Below, piece after piece: positions 1 through 8,872 of a stretch of 64,000 nt of DNA. The stretch spans positions 8,242 through 72,241 of the forward strand of contig CAKPMH010000004.1 of assembly GCA_934167935.1 (NCBI GenBank). Direction: 5' to 3'. Within the stretch, counting starts at the first letter, position 1. Every line of letters starts with the position of its first letter. The stretch is from an uncultured Bacilli bacterium. GTDB lineage: Bacteria > Bacillota_I > Bacilli_A > RF39 > UBA660. The notes under the pieces are model-generated. The model made no database searches and was not told where the DNA came from. It worked only from the letters and a program-made list of their open reading frames with translations. Made by a program: the position numbers and the translations under genes.

Positions 1-234
1 ACTAGTGGCAAACTAGGAGATGCTACTAAAGAAATTGCTAATACTAAAAGTGATAATTCAAATGACAAGGGATTATGGTTTGATGATTATGCTGAATTTA
101 TTACACCATCTAATCCAATATTTATACGTGGTGGTTCATGGAGTAACTTATCTGGTGCTGGATTATTTAATTTTAGCCATGTTGGTGGTAATAATAATAC
201 AAATTATTCAACACGTGTTACTTTATCATTTTAA
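1..234 (+). CDS. C-terminal fragment of a surface protein with an RGGSW-type (C-type-lectin/FGE-like) end
   Basis: Frame 1 is open from the first base of the window to a TAA at 232-234, giving 77 residues; the start lies outside. The last 40 residues contain RGGSWSNLSGAGLF, an Asn-rich stretch, and end TRVTLSF. An RGGSW box with a terminal R-V-x-L strand is typical of the end of formylglycine-generating-enzyme-like/C-type-lectin folds, which cap bacterial surface and pilin-like proteins and DGR target proteins. That family link is from memory and tentative. The 3' end overlaps the convergent spoVV gene by four bases. Confidence 0.6.
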   Translation, partial: TSGKLGDATKEIANTKSDNSNDKGLWFDDYAEFITPSNPIFIRGGSWSNLSGAGLFNFSHVGGNNNTNYSTRVTLSF

Positions 235-1154
235 ATAATAAAATCAAATAAAATATAAATTAATATACCTGTAATAGATGAGTGAATAAGTCTTGCTATT
301 AAATATGGTTGATATTTAATTTTAGTATCAGCTATAATACTTTTTACTTGCATATGAACACTTATTCCTCCAAAAGAAAGTATCATACCGATAATGGTAC
401 TTTTTTCTTTTAAAGAAATAGGTAATATACTTATATTACTTATGCCTCCAGTCATTTCTAAAATACCACTTAAAATGCTTTTTAAATAAATATTTAATGA
501 TAAGTATTTATTAAATAATTCTGTAATTATTAAAAATACAATAATAGTACCTAATATTAAGAATAATGTACTAAATGCGTTTTCTATGGCTTTTGATAAA
601 ACTTTGGCAAATTGGGATGTTTTTATATCATTATTTATTTTTGTATTATTAAAATCAACTTTTATCATATTTCTGAGTAAAAAACCTACAATAAAATTCG
701 ATAAATAATGAATTATTAATATTAATAATCCTATTTTTTTATTATTTAAAAATGTAATGGATATCGCACCCATTATAAATAAAGGATTCGAAAAATGAGT
801 AAACATCAAAACTTTTGTTGCTTCTAATTCATTTATTTCACCTTTTAAATATAAATCCTTTGTATATTTAGAATTACTTGGAAAACCTGAAATCATACTC
901 ATTACAAGAATAAAAGCACATTTAGAATTTATTTTAAATATTTTATTCATTAATGGTTTAAATAATTTAGATGTAAATGAAACAAAACCATAATTTATTA
1001 GTAATTCTGATATAATAAAAAATGGAAATAATGAAGGAAATATACTAGTTTTAAATATGTTTATAGCATTTATTGTTGTATTAATAACTATGGAAGATTC
1101 ATTTAAAATTAAATATGCTAGTACGATTAAAAAAAACATAATTACTTTTTTCAT
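231..1154 (-). CDS. ylbJ: YlbJ/SpoVV sporulation membrane protein
   Basis: The 307-residue protein is almost entirely hydrophobic, with about eight membrane segments and the nucleoside-recognition (gate) fold typical of YlbJ. Recognisable stretches are SIFPSLFPFFIISELL near the N-terminus and a GGISNISILPISLKEKS loop near the C-terminus. In Bacillus, YlbJ (SpoVV) sits in the mother-cell outer forespore membrane and is needed to move dipicolinate toward the spore. The start ATG follows AAGGTGAATTT. It is divergent from the ylbL homologue, and ylbJ and ylbL are also near neighbours in Bacillus, which supports both calls. Confidence 0.85.
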   Translation of the reverse strand: MKKVIMFFLIVLAYLILNESSIVINTTINAINIFKTSIFPSLFPFFIISELLINYGFVSFTSKLFKPLMNKIFKINSKCAFILVMSMISGFPSNSKYTKDLYLKGEINELEATKVLMFTHFSNPLFIMGAISITFLNNKKIGLLILIIHYLSNFIVGFLLRNMIKVDFNNTKINNDIKTSQFAKVLSKAIENAFSTLFLILGTIIVFLIITELFNKYLSLNIYLKSILSGILEMTGGISNISILPISLKEKSTIIGMILSFGGISVHMQVKSIIADTKIKYQPYLIARLIHSSITGILIYILFDFII

Positions 1155-1231
1155 AAATTCACCTTACTAATTATATGTGATTATGATATAATTAATTAAG
1201 AAAAACATATAATATTTTTGAGAGGAAAAAT

Positions 1232-2212
1232 ATGAAAAAAACGATAAAAAATAATTTACCATTTATTATATTTTTAATTGTTTTATATTTTTTATTATCG
1301 TTTAAACTTCCATACTATATAGATACTTCTGGAGGATTAATTGATTTAAAAGATAGATACAAAATAGATAATGAATATAAGATTAAAGGTAGTATAAATA
1401 TGACATATGTATCTGAATATAGAGCAACACCTATAACATTTATTATGTCTAAATTTAATAATAATTTAGATCTTTATAAAAGAAATGACGTAATGCCTTC
1501 TAATGTAACAGAAGATGAATATAATTTTTACGGAGAAAAATCACTTAAAGAGGGCAGCGATAATGCAATTATAACAGCATATAAAAAAGCTTTAAAAAAA
1601 TATAAAATAATAAATGATAAGGAATATGTAACTTATATTTTTGAAGATGCTAAAACAAATTTGAAAATTAAAGATCAAATAATTAAAATAGATGGAATAA
1701 CTATAAATAAAAAGAAAGATATTTATGATATTATAAAAGATAAAAATGTTAATGATAAAATTAATTTAACGGTTATTAATAATAAAGTAGAGTATAATAG
1801 ATATGCATATATTTTAGATGGTAAAATAATAGGTATAATTGTATCAAGTGATAGGAAAATAGAAACATATCCTAAAATAAAAAGTAATTTTGAGGATAAT
1901 GAATATGGATCAAGTGGTGGACTTTTAACGACATTGTCAATATATAGTAAGCTTCTTGATTATGATATAACTGGTGGTAAGAAAATATCTGGAACAGGAA
2001 CTATTGATGAAGAAGGAAATGTTGGAAAAATTGATGGTGTTAAATATAAATTAAAAGGTGCTGTTAAAGAAAAAGCTGATGTTTTTTTTGCACCAAGTGG
2101 TGATAATTATAAAGAGGCAATTAAAATTAAAAATAAATATAATTATAAAATAGATGTTGTTGAGGTTAAAACTTTTGACGATCTAGTAGAGTATTTAAAA
2201 AAGAGAAATTAA
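1232..2212 (+). CDS. ylbL: YlbL-like membrane-anchored PDZ/Lon-type serine protease
   Basis: The 326-residue protein has an N-terminal membrane anchor (about residues 9-25), a PDZ-like segment (about 140-185, with IKDQIIKIDG) and a C-terminal S16 Lon-type domain. The nucleophile is probably the second Ser of GSSGG (S228). The Lys of the Ser-Lys dyad is probably K273, in KIDGVKYKLKGA. The order anchor-PDZ-S16 matches YlbL/SdrC-type proteases acting outside the membrane. A GAGAGG ribosome site precedes the ATG. It is divergent from ylbJ, and a bidirectional terminator follows immediately. Confidence 0.85.
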   Translation: MKKTIKNNLPFIIFLIVLYFLLSFKLPYYIDTSGGLIDLKDRYKIDNEYKIKGSINMTYVSEYRATPITFIMSKFNNNLDLYKRNDVMPSNVTEDEYNFYGEKSLKEGSDNAIITAYKKALKKYKIINDKEYVTYIFEDAKTNLKIKDQIIKIDGITINKKKDIYDIIKDKNVNDKINLTVINNKVEYNRYAYILDGKIIGIIVSSDRKIETYPKIKSNFEDNEYGSSGGLLTTLSIYSKLLDYDITGGKKISGTGTIDEEGNVGKIDGVKYKLKGAVKEKADVFFAPSGDNYKEAIKIKNKYNYKIDVVEVKTFDDLVEYLKKRN

Positions 2213-2221
2213 TCTCTTTTT
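2198..2221. terminator. Bidirectional terminator between ylbL and the transglutaminase gene
   Basis: AAAAAGAGA pairs with TCTCTTTTT around a six-base loop. A-runs on one side and T-runs on the other let it end both convergent genes. Confidence 0.75.
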
Positions 2222-3134
2222 ATTTTGTTTCAATATAATATTCTTTATTATATGTGTGTTCATTATCTTTTTTACTTTCAAGTTTTATTGTATCTAACAT
2301 ATAATAATCATATTGTAATATATTTTTTCCTGTATTAGTTACTGGATCATCCCAAGTTAGGTCTAAATGTTTCCAAGTATTATTTATATTAACATAGTTC
2401 CAAATATGATTTTTACTTGAAATTTTATAGTTTTTAATATGCATTTTTTCTAGGAATAATTGCATAGCATCTGTATAGCCACCACATAAACCAACATGTT
2501 CAATTAAAGGACCATACGCTGTATTTGATTTATATAAATGTTTTTTTTCTTTTTCATTTGTCCATGTTTTATCATAAACAGTATTATTTATAATATAATC
2601 GTGAAATGTTTTTATTTTTTCCTCATCTGTCATTTTTTCGTTAGCAAGCTTATTATAAATTGTATTAACAAAATTATTTATGATAATTATATCTGCTTTT
2701 GTATATAGTTTAGTAATATCTACTGTAATTCTACCAAAATTATTCATATTAACACTAATAGAACTATAGCTATTAAAGGGGTGTACATAATTATTTATTA
2801 TTGATAATATTTCATTATTTGGATCAATTATTTCTTCTATATCTTTAGCACAGTTTTTATATTCTTTACCACAATAAAAGGTAAAAGAATCTTCGCCATT
2901 ATTTAAAATTGTATAAAAAACATTGTATAATTCTTTTTTATTATTAGGAAAAAAATTATCAGTTCTTTGTACAAAGGAAAAGTCATAATCTCTTGTATAT
3001 TCATTACTAGTTGGTATAGAACTTTGTTTTTTATATATAAAATTAGCTGTGATGTAATTTATAATATCATTTCTATAATAAAGAGTTGCACCTAATAATA
3101 AAATAGTAACTAATAAAGAAAATACCTTTTTCAT
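2220..3134 (-). CDS. Membrane-anchored transglutaminase-like protein
   Basis: The protein has 304 residues. Residues 1-30 form a signal anchor. The C-terminal half carries a transglutaminase-like (papain-fold) core with a Cys-His-Asp triad: C217 in GLCGGYTDAM, H243 in KNHIWNYV and D258 in HLDLTWDD. Bacterial proteins of this form are usually extracytoplasmic peptidases or amidases, and the substrate is unknown. The middle region (about 40-160) has no fold I recognise. It ends at the bidirectional terminator shared with ylbL. A shorter protein with a similar core is seen in the Rnf operon (60465-60998). Confidence 0.75.
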   Translation of the reverse strand: MKKVFSLLVTILLLGATLYYRNDIINYITANFIYKKQSSIPTSNEYTRDYDFSFVQRTDNFFPNNKKELYNVFYTILNNGEDSFTFYCGKEYKNCAKDIEEIIDPNNEILSIINNYVHPFNSYSSISVNMNNFGRITVDITKLYTKADIIIINNFVNTIYNKLANEKMTDEEKIKTFHDYIINNTVYDKTWTNEKEKKHLYKSNTAYGPLIEHVGLCGGYTDAMQLFLEKMHIKNYKISSKNHIWNYVNINNTWKHLDLTWDDPVTNTGKNILQYDYYMLDTIKLESKKDNEHTYNKEYYIETK

Positions 3135-3175
3135 ATGATCACCTAATATAATTATAACATATTAATATGTTTAAT

Positions 3176-3203
3176 CAATAAAAAAAACACCTTATGGCAT
3201 TTT
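3176..3203 (-). terminator. Terminator of rpsT
   Basis: On the minus strand AAAATGCC-ATAA-GGTGTTTTTTTT forms a hairpin with two G-T wobbles and a long T run, directly after the rpsT stop codon. Confidence 0.65.
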
Positions 3204-3465
3204 ATTTCATATCATTTACTTTTTTAGTTAATCTTGATTTAGTACGAGCTACATAATTATTTGTAACAACTTTATTTGATCCAGCCTTATCAATTCTTTT
3301 AATTGCAACTTTTAAAGCTTCTAATGCTAAATCTTTATCTTTACTTAAAACAGCTTTTTCAACGTTTTTAATAGCAGTTTTCATACTTGCTTTATAGTTG
3401 TTGTTAATAATTCTTTTTTTCTCAATAGTTTTTACAGCTTTTTTAGCATTTTTCATATTTGGCAT
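3202..3465 (-). CDS. rpsT: 30S ribosomal protein S20
   Basis: The 87-residue basic protein begins MPNMKNAKKAVKTIEKK and has the helical Lys/Ala-rich pattern of S20, including AGSNKVVTNNYVARTKSRL near the end. It binds 16S rRNA near the 5' domain during 30S assembly. A strong GGAGGTG site lies six bases before the ATG. It is divergent from gpr; rpsT and gpr are also adjacent and divergent in Bacillus. Confidence 0.95.
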   Translation of the reverse strand: MPNMKNAKKAVKTIEKKRIINNNYKASMKTAIKNVEKAVLSKDKDLALEALKVAIKRIDKAGSNKVVTNNYVARTKSRLTKKVNDMK

Positions 3466-3565
3466 AATTTCACCTCCAAGTCATTAACATATACATTTTA
3501 TCAAAAAAACAAAAAAAATGCAAATAAAAAGTATAAATTTGGTAAAAATATTAATGGTGAATATA

Positions 3566-4591
3566 ATGAGTCATGAAATAGATTTAAAAAAATATGAAAT
3601 AAGAACTGATTTAGTTGATGAAGTAATTGAAAATAATAACTTAAATGATATAAAAATAAGTACAAAAGAATATGATGATATAAAAGTTCAAGAAATATAT
3701 ATTGATAAAAAAAATAGTAAAATTATAAATAAAAAAATAGGAAATTATACAACAATAATATTTGATGATATAACTGATTTTGATAATAGAAATAAAGTTA
3801 AAGAGGTTTTTTCTAATGAACTTAAAAAATATATTGATAAAATAGGTGCTAAATCAGATTTATCAGTATTAATAATTGGACTTGGAAATGAAAAATCAAC
3901 GCCAGATGCTTTAGGACCTTTATCTGTAGATAATATTGTAGTAACGAATCATCTTTATCAAATAAATCAATTAGATAGTGGTTTTATGCCTGTTTCAGCC
4001 TTTGTGCCGAATGTAACTGGGGTTACTGGTATAGAAACTAGTGAATTGATTAAATGCGCTGTAAAAAGCGTTAAACCATCATTTGTAATAGCAATTGATT
4101 CTTTAGCTAGTGGTTCTATAGATAGGGTAAATAAAACAATTCAAATAACAGATACTGGAATATCTCCAGGAAGTGGTATTGGAAATAGTAGAAAAGAAAT
4201 TAGTTTTAAAACACTAAATATTCCTGTAATAGCAATAGGTGTTCCAACAGTTGTTGATGCTACTGTTATAGTTAGTGATACTATAAATTATATTCAAAAA
4301 CATTATGCATTTAATAAAAAATTTCAAAACAATCCAATGAGTAAATTAACTATTAGTAGTAATGTTAATTATTTAAAAGAAAATGTAGACATTACTATAG
4401 AAGATAAGAAAAAACTTTTAGGACTTATTGGATGTTTTAATAATGAAGAAATAAAAGAATTAATATTTGAAGTATTAAATCCAATTGGTTATAATTTGAT
4501 GGTAACACCAAAAGAAATAGATTTTATAATAGATAAATTAAGTGATGTTATTGGAAATGGAATAAATCATGCTTTACATGAAAATATATAA
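3566..4591 (+). CDS. gpr: Germination (spore) protease GPR
   Basis: GPR degrades small acid-soluble spore proteins at germination and is made as an autoprocessed zymogen. The N-terminus MSHEIDLKKYEIRTDLVDE matches the family, and later hallmark stretches include IGLGNEKSTPDALGPL, DSLASGS and SPGSGIGNSRKEIS. I prefer the ATG at 3566 (GGTG seven bases upstream) over a start at 3518, because family similarity begins here; this gives 341 residues. It is followed by an opposing micro-gene and then spoIIM. Confidence 0.93.
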   Translation: MSHEIDLKKYEIRTDLVDEVIENNNLNDIKISTKEYDDIKVQEIYIDKKNSKIINKKIGNYTTIIFDDITDFDNRNKVKEVFSNELKKYIDKIGAKSDLSVLIIGLGNEKSTPDALGPLSVDNIVVTNHLYQINQLDSGFMPVSAFVPNVTGVTGIETSELIKCAVKSVKPSFVIAIDSLASGSIDRVNKTIQITDTGISPGSGIGNSRKEISFKTLNIPVIAIGVPTVVDATVIVSDTINYIQKHYAFNKKFQNNPMSKLTISSNVNYLKENVDITIEDKKKLLGLIGCFNNEEIKELIFEVLNPIGYNLMVTPKEIDFIIDKLSDVIGNGINHALHENI

Positions 4592-4597
4592 AAAAAC

Positions 4598-4619
4598 TTA
4601 TATGTTATAACATATAAGC
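4598..4619 (-). terminator. Perfect 22-bp palindrome, probable minus-strand terminator
   Basis: CTTATATGTTA is followed directly by its exact reverse complement. On the minus strand it overlaps the stop codon of the 35-aa gene and is followed by six T. The plus strand has no T run after the palindrome. Confidence 0.55.
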
Positions 4620-4712
4620 AAATATTGAAGCAAGTATAGATAAAGTTATGGCAAGCAGCATAAATATTGCTAGTATTCTTTGTCCATTACTTGTCTTTTT
4701 CTTTTTACTCAT
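4605..4712 (-). CDS. Small membrane protein, 35 aa
   Basis: The reading frame begins MSKKKKTSNGQRILAIFMLL: a basic head followed by one membrane segment to the C-terminus. A GAGGTGATTAT ribosome site precedes the ATG and a terminator palindrome overlaps the stop. The form resembles short Lys-rich single-span peptides (DUF4044-like) common in Firmicutes, but the family link is a guess. It lies between gpr and spoIIM on the opposite strand. Confidence 0.65.
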   Translation of the reverse strand: MSKKKKTSNGQRILAIFMLLAITLSILASIFAYML

Positions 4713-4809
4713 ATAATCACCTCTAAAATATATATATAAATTATAATATATTTTTAATAAAAAAGGAATATTTTATTATAAAATAAATATAATTTTTTAG
4801 GGTGATTAT

Positions 4810-5436
4810 ATGAAATTATTGGACAAGCTAAAAAAAGAATTAAAAGTAAATAAAAAAGGAATAACATTTTTAATAGGAATTGCAATTATTGGTTTCATAT
4901 TTGGTAGTATTTTTATAACGATAATTAATGATAGTGATAAAACACTTGTAAAAAATTATATATTATCTTATATAAGCAACATTAAAAGTGATAACATAGA
5001 TTATATAGACAATTTTAAAGATATTTTTTTATCTAATTTTTCTTTTATTATAATTGTTTGGTTACTTGGAATGAGTGTAATAGGTATACCTATCAATATA
5101 TTTTATTATTTTATCACTTCATTTACGCTTGGTTTTTCAATATCTTCTTTTATTTTAACATATAAAATTAAAGGGATTCTTTTTTCTATTATATATGTTA
5201 TACCTCATAGTTTAATAAATATATTTATATATACTTATCTTATTTATTATACAATTAATTTTTCTTTAATACTGATATATTCAATATTAAAGAAAAAAAG
5301 TATTAACTTTAAAAATATTATAAATAAGTATATTAAAATTTTAATTTGTTCTACTTTAATAATTTTGTTTACAAGTATATATGAAGCTTTTTTAATTCCT
5401 ACTATATTTAGTAAATTATTATTTATTTTAAGATAA
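4810..5436 (+). CDS. spoIIM: Stage II sporulation protein M
   Basis: The 208-residue protein has about five membrane segments and the SpoIIM pattern: an N-terminal span (16-38), an extracytoplasmic stretch, then WLLGMSVIGIPINIFYYF and a PHSLINI motif. SpoIIM is part of the SpoIIDMP machine that drives septal thinning and engulfment in the mother cell. The ATG follows GGGTGATTAT. In Bacillus spoIIM lies close to xerD; here it is about 20 kb away, on the other side of the terminus. Confidence 0.88.
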   Translation: MKLLDKLKKELKVNKKGITFLIGIAIIGFIFGSIFITIINDSDKTLVKNYILSYISNIKSDNIDYIDNFKDIFLSNFSFIIIVWLLGMSVIGIPINIFYYFITSFTLGFSISSFILTYKIKGILFSIIYVIPHSLINIFIYTYLIYYTINFSLILIYSILKKKSINFKNIINKYIKILICSTLIILFTSIYEAFLIPTIFSKLLFILR

Positions 5437-5490
5437 TAATTGCTTTTTTTTAAATTTATGGTATTATAAAAGCATTAAAGGCGTGATTGT

Positions 5491-6225
5491 ATGGAGTTAT
5501 TATTTTATGAAAAGATAAACGTTTATAATTTTGTTTGTGATTTTTTTAATATTTTAAGATATAAAAATATAAATTCTATTGATTATATGGAATTTAAAAA
5601 AATTATTTATCATTTAAAAAACACTACTAAATATAAAAATGTTTTTAAAGATATTGATGTTTCTAATTTAGATCAAACAATTAGAATGTTGCAAATAACT
5701 AAATTTATAAGCGTTTTTAAAAATAATCCTAATACTTTATATATAAAAGGTGATAATCAAATAAAAGCTTGTAATAATGAGCTTAGAAAATTACTTGAAG
5801 AGATAGTTGATTCATATATATTTATAACTAAAAATAATAAAAAGTATAATAATTTAAATATTTATTTATGTGATCAAAACACTATAAGATATAAATTAGT
5901 TAATGGATATAATTCTTCTATAAAAATTAAATGGAATATAATAACTGATGGAGTTGTTTTAAATAATCCTAATATAATGATTAAAAAATTCTATCCATCT
6001 ATAAAAGATGAAAATATTATATTGTTTTTAAATAATGCTAAAATTAAAAATGTATTAATAAATAATTCTACGTTTGTTTTAAATCAGGGAATAATAAATG
6101 AGAATATTGTAAAAAATGAATTATATGTTAATGTTTTAAATGAAGAATTTATAAATAAATTATCTAAATATTTTGAAAATAAAAATATAGATAATGAAAA
6201 GGTAAAAAGATTAACTTTAAAATAA
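5491..6225 (+). CDS. Conserved-looking protein of unknown function, 244 aa
   Basis: I do not recognise this protein. It is cytoplasmic in appearance, without a signal peptide or membrane span, and rich in Asn, Ile and Lys. The N-terminal third looks helical (to about residue 110). The rest looks like alternating strands with a LYIKGDNQ-like turn at about 85-92. It lies between spoIIM and mnmA on the same strand and ends at a strong terminator. Base composition matches its neighbours, so there is no sign of recent transfer. Confidence 0.6.
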   Translation: MELLFYEKINVYNFVCDFFNILRYKNINSIDYMEFKKIIYHLKNTTKYKNVFKDIDVSNLDQTIRMLQITKFISVFKNNPNTLYIKGDNQIKACNNELRKLLEEIVDSYIFITKNNKKYNNLNIYLCDQNTIRYKLVNGYNSSIKIKWNIITDGVVLNNPNIMIKKFYPSIKDENIILFLNNAKIKNVLINNSTFVLNQGIINENIVKNELYVNVLNEEFINKLSKYFENKNIDNEKVKRLTLK

Positions 6226-6253
6226 TTAAATATATACTATTTAATTATTTTTT
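6220..6253 (+). terminator. Terminator after the 244-aa gene
   Basis: AAATAATTAAAT pairs perfectly with ATTTAATTATTT around a seven-base loop and runs into six T, overlapping the stop region of the gene before it. Confidence 0.7.
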
Positions 6254-6279
6254 GTTATAATTTAATAGGATGTGATTTG

Positions 6280-7386
6280 ATGAAAAGAGTAGTAGTTGGT
6301 ATAAGTGGTGGAGTTGATAGTAGCGTATCAGCTTTGCTTTTAAAAAATCAAGGATATGATGTAATTGGCTTATTTATGAGAAATTGGGATGCTAATTTAA
6401 ATAATGATACATTAGGTAATCCTACTTTAAATAATGATATTTGCCCACAAGAACAAGATTATAATGATGCACTAGAAGTTTGTAAAAAAATAGGTATACC
6501 ACTTAAAAGAATTGATTTTGTAAAAGAATATTGGGATTATGTTTTTATGTATTTTTTAGATGAGTTAAAAAAAGGAAGAACACCAAATCCTGATATAATG
6601 TGTAATAAATATATTAAATTTGATATGTTTTTAAATAAGGCAAAAGAGCTTGGCGCTGATTATATTGCAACTGGACATTTTGCTAGACTTAAGGATGGAA
6701 AACTTCTTAGAGGAATAGATGATAATAAGGATCAAACTTATTTTTTATCACAGGTTACAAAGGAACAATTTAAAAATGTTTTATTTCCGGTAGGGGAGTT
6801 AACTAAAGGTGAAATTAGACAAATTGCTAAAGAAAATGACCTTATAACAGCAACTAAAAAAGATTCTACTGGTATTTGTTTTATTGGAGAAAGAAATTTT
6901 AAAAAATTTTTAGAAAATTATTTACCTAATATTCCTGGTGATATAGTTAATATTGAAACAAATGAAGTGCTTGGAAGACATATTGGACTTATGTATTACA
7001 CAATTGGCCAAAGAAAAGGTTTATTAATTGGTGGTAATACAGATAGAATGTTTGTTGTAGGTAAAGATTTAAATAAAAATATTTTATATGTTGCATTTGG
7101 TGATGATAATGATTATTTATATACTGATTCATGTATTATTAATAATGTTAATTTGATAAGTGATGAAAGACCAAATAAATGTAGTGCAAAGTTTAGATAT
7201 AGACAAAAGGATAATGATGTAGAACTTGAGTATTTAGACAATAATGAAATTTTAGTTAAATATAAGCAAGGTGTGAAAGCTGTTACTCCAGGACAAGCAT
7301 GTGTCTTATATTTAGGTGAAGAATGCTTAGGTGGGGGAATTATAAAGGAAGTTAGAAAGAACGGAAAAAAAGTATGGTATTTATAG
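6280..7386 (+). CDS. mnmA: tRNA-specific 2-thiouridylase MnmA
   Basis: MnmA thiolates U34 of Glu, Gln and Lys tRNAs using ATP and relayed persulfide sulfur. The sequence has the PP-loop GISGGVDSS at residues 8-16, the first catalytic Cys in [12 protein letters not shown], the second in [10 protein letters not shown], and a YTIGQRKGL box before the C-terminal barrel. The length of 368 is normal. The ATG at 6280 is used, not the overlapping TTG at 6277; AGG lies nine bases upstream. It stands alone between a terminator and a promoter-bearing HTH gene. Confidence 0.95.
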   Translation: MKRVVVGISGGVDSSVSALLLKNQGYDVIGLFMRNWDANLNNDTLGNPTLNNDICPQEQDYNDALEVCKKIGIPLKRIDFVKEYWDYVFMYFLDELKKGRTPNPDIMCNKYIKFDMFLNKAKELGADYIATGHFARLKDGKLLRGIDDNKDQTYFLSQVTKEQFKNVLFPVGELTKGEIRQIAKENDLITATKKDSTGICFIGERNFKKFLENYLPNIPGDIVNIETNEVLGRHIGLMYYTIGQRKGLLIGGNTDRMFVVGKDLNKNILYVAFGDDNDYLYTDSCIINNVNLISDERPNKCSAKFRYRQKDNDVELEYLDNNEILVKYKQGVKAVTPGQACVLYLGEECLGGGIIKEVRKNGKKVWYL

Positions 7387-7407
7387 TACTATACTTTTAC
7401 TTTACAC

Positions 7408-7435
7408 TTGACATTTGACAAGTAAATGGTAAAAT
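7408..7435 (+). promoter_or_regulatory. Sigma-A type promoter for the HTH gene
   Basis: TTGACA (7408-7413), a 16-base spacer and TAAAAT (7430-7435) lie 22 bases before the ATG, with AGGAGG between. A second TTGACA occurs at 7415. Confidence 0.65.
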
Positions 7436-7456
7436 GATAATAGGAGGTCTTAAGAT

Positions 7457-8233
7457 ATGAACAGATTAAATGAAATTCTACATGAGTTAGGTATATCAAA
7501 AGTTAAATTAGCAAAGTTTTTAGGTGTTTCTAGACAAATGATTTATAATTATTTAGAATTAGATGATATTAATAAATGGCCAAAAGATAAGAAGGTTTTA
7601 TTATTAAATTTACTTGGTGTAAAATCTCCTGAAGAAATTAATAATATTAAAGTAGATACAGATTATATAGTTGAAGTTGAATCAAGAATTGAAACTTTAT
7701 TTGAAAATAATACTAAAAATAGTTTTAATACTGATGATATATATAATGGTCTTAATGATAAAAATAAAGAATTATTAGCAAATATTATCGATTTATTAAA
7801 AGAATACTTAGAAGATAGTGATAATAAAGATAATTATAATATATTACTTTATTTATATCATTTTCTACAATCTATATCTAGCACAAAAGAACTTAAATAT
7901 ATTTTAGGATATATTTCAAAAGCTGCTGGTTTTACAAAACCTTTAGAATTTGTTTTTGATGAAGAAGAACAATTTGTATTTGAAAGTATTATGTTCTCTG
8001 CTATGACTCTTTATAATGGTGGGGGAGTATCAAGTAATAAAATAGCTGAAGCTCATAAAAGATTTGTTGATAAAATCGAACAAAGAATGGAAGAAAAAAT
8101 TGGTAGAACATTAGCTTTAAATTCATTAAAAATACAAGCTTTAAAAGAACTTGGATATACAGAAATAAATGATTCTAATGCAGCAGAAGTTTTAGAAAAA
8201 ATTGCTGAAATTGAATCTAGAAAGATATCATAG
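7457..8233 (+). CDS. XRE-like helix-turn-helix regulator with long helical C-terminus
   Basis: Of the 258 residues, the first 60 hold a Cro/cI-type HTH (LAKFLGVSRQMIYNYLE). The remainder is acidic and helical, with no enzymatic motif I know. It has its own promoter and an AGGAGG site. A 52-aa single-span protein follows three bases after its stop, so the two are probably co-transcribed. This is the last host unit before the dif region on the left side. Target genes are unknown. Confidence 0.7.
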   Translation: MNRLNEILHELGISKVKLAKFLGVSRQMIYNYLELDDINKWPKDKKVLLLNLLGVKSPEEINNIKVDTDYIVEVESRIETLFENNTKNSFNTDDIYNGLNDKNKELLANIIDLLKEYLEDSDNKDNYNILLYLYHFLQSISSTKELKYILGYISKAAGFTKPLEFVFDEEEQFVFESIMFSAMTLYNGGGVSSNKIAEAHKRFVDKIEQRMEEKIGRTLALNSLKIQALKELGYTEINDSNAAEVLEKIAEIESRKIS

Positions 8234-8236
8234 TTT

Positions 8237-8395
8237 ATGGAGACAAAAAAATATTCAACTCCTATTGGTATTTTATTAATTACATTATGGGGAGTTATAT
8301 TAGTACTTATGATGCTACATAAAATTAAATCTTTTGAAAAACAGTATATAAGTGATAATCAAACAAACAATCAATATAATAGTATATATAAATAA
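8237..8395 (+). CDS. Small single-span membrane protein, 52 aa
   Basis: The reading frame starts METKKYSTPIGILLITLWGV and has one membrane segment (about residues 10-28), then a polar Asn/Gln-rich tail ending NSIYK. It starts three bases after the HTH gene and is followed by a strong terminator, so it probably ends that operon. No family is recognised. Confidence 0.6.
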   Translation: METKKYSTPIGILLITLWGVILVLMMLHKIKSFEKQYISDNQTNNQYNSIYK

Positions 8396-8401
8396 AATTT
8401 T

Positions 8402-8433
8402 AAAAACATTCGTATAATTAGAATGTTTTTTTT
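8402..8433 (+). terminator. Terminator of the HTH/52-aa operon
   Basis: AAAAACATTC pairs perfectly with GAATGTTTTT around a nine-base loop, followed by further T. Confidence 0.8.
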
Positions 8434-8526
8434 ATAATATAATGTAGTAATTATTAATTGATTATATAAGTAACAAAGATAATAACTATAAATTATTGTT
8501 TATTTAATAATAGTATATATGAATAA

Positions 8527-8569
8527 TTGCTATAACACGTATTTGTAATACATGTTATAAATATAGCAA
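8527..8569. repeat. Imperfect inverted repeat just left of dif
   Basis: TTGCTATA at the left end pairs with TATAGCAA at the right, and ACACGTATT pairs with AATACATGT (one G-T) around TGT, leaving a six-base bulge. It ends 26 bases before the att repeat, in host sequence. It has no strong T run. It may be a transcription block or a fold at the dif locus. The stretch 8396-8908 has no gene I accept; it holds this repeat, attL, the phage structured region and two terminators. Confidence 0.5.
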
Positions 8570-8594
8570 AATTGTACATTAAAAAGTAAATATG

Positions 8595-8613
8595 CAACTT
8601 CCTATAATATATA
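8595..8613 (+). repeat. 19-bp direct repeat, left copy
   Basis: CAACTTCCTATAATATATA occurs here and identically at 15996-16014. The copies are 7,401 bp apart and bracket the phage exactly. Confidence 0.9.
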
Positions 8614-8624
8614 ATGTTGTATAG
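8597..8624 (+). other. attL: hybrid dif site, XerC arm plus centre, degenerate XerD side
   Basis: ACTTCCTATAA and the central TATATA are identical to the right-hand dif. The third part, ATGTTGTATAG, matches the XerD arm TTATGTTAACT poorly. This is what is expected when host XerC joins a phage attP that has only a XerC half-site to chromosomal dif, as known for CTX-type phages. The XerD-side sequence here should be phage-derived. Confidence 0.8.
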
Positions 8625-8669
8625 TTTATGATTAACATAAAATAGAAAATATGCTTAGTGTTTGTCATA

Positions 8670-8765
8670 TAAAACGTGGAATAACGGAGCTTTGAAAAAG
8701 CGAGTATATGCCGCGAAAGTTTATTGATAAACTTATAATAAAATAATGGATTGCTGAAAGCAAAA
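8670..8765 (+). other. Structured, GC-richer phage intergenic region: candidate replication origin/packaging signal
   Basis: Three short hairpins lie in a row: GCTTT-GAA-AAAGC (8689-8701), AAGTTTAT-TG-ATAAACTT (8717-8734) and TTGCT-GAA-AGCAA (8751-8763). Between them are GC-rich bits (ACGTGGAATAACGG, GCCGCG) that stand out from the AT-rich background. A noncoding block of hairpins between coding blocks is where filamentous phages keep the Rep nick site, complementary-strand origin and packaging signal. Which hairpin does what is unknown. Confidence 0.55.
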
Positions 8766-8809
8766 AAAGGGAATATATAATATTTTCTTTTTTTTGTTTT
8801 CTTGCCACT

Positions 8810-8822
8810 CAAGTGCAACTTG
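8810..8822. repeat. Small hairpin in the phage noncoding region
   Basis: CAAGT-GCA-ACTTG forms a five-base-pair stem between the structured block and the terminator. Confidence 0.35.
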
Positions 8823-8872
8823 AATAAAAATTTTTGTTTTACTTTTTTTAAAAAGTAATGAAATAATATAAT

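Noticed and set aside
8670..8765. Riboswitch reading of the hairpin block
   Set aside because: I could not match it to any riboswitch core I know, and no gene follows it on the plus strand within its reach; a phage origin fits better.
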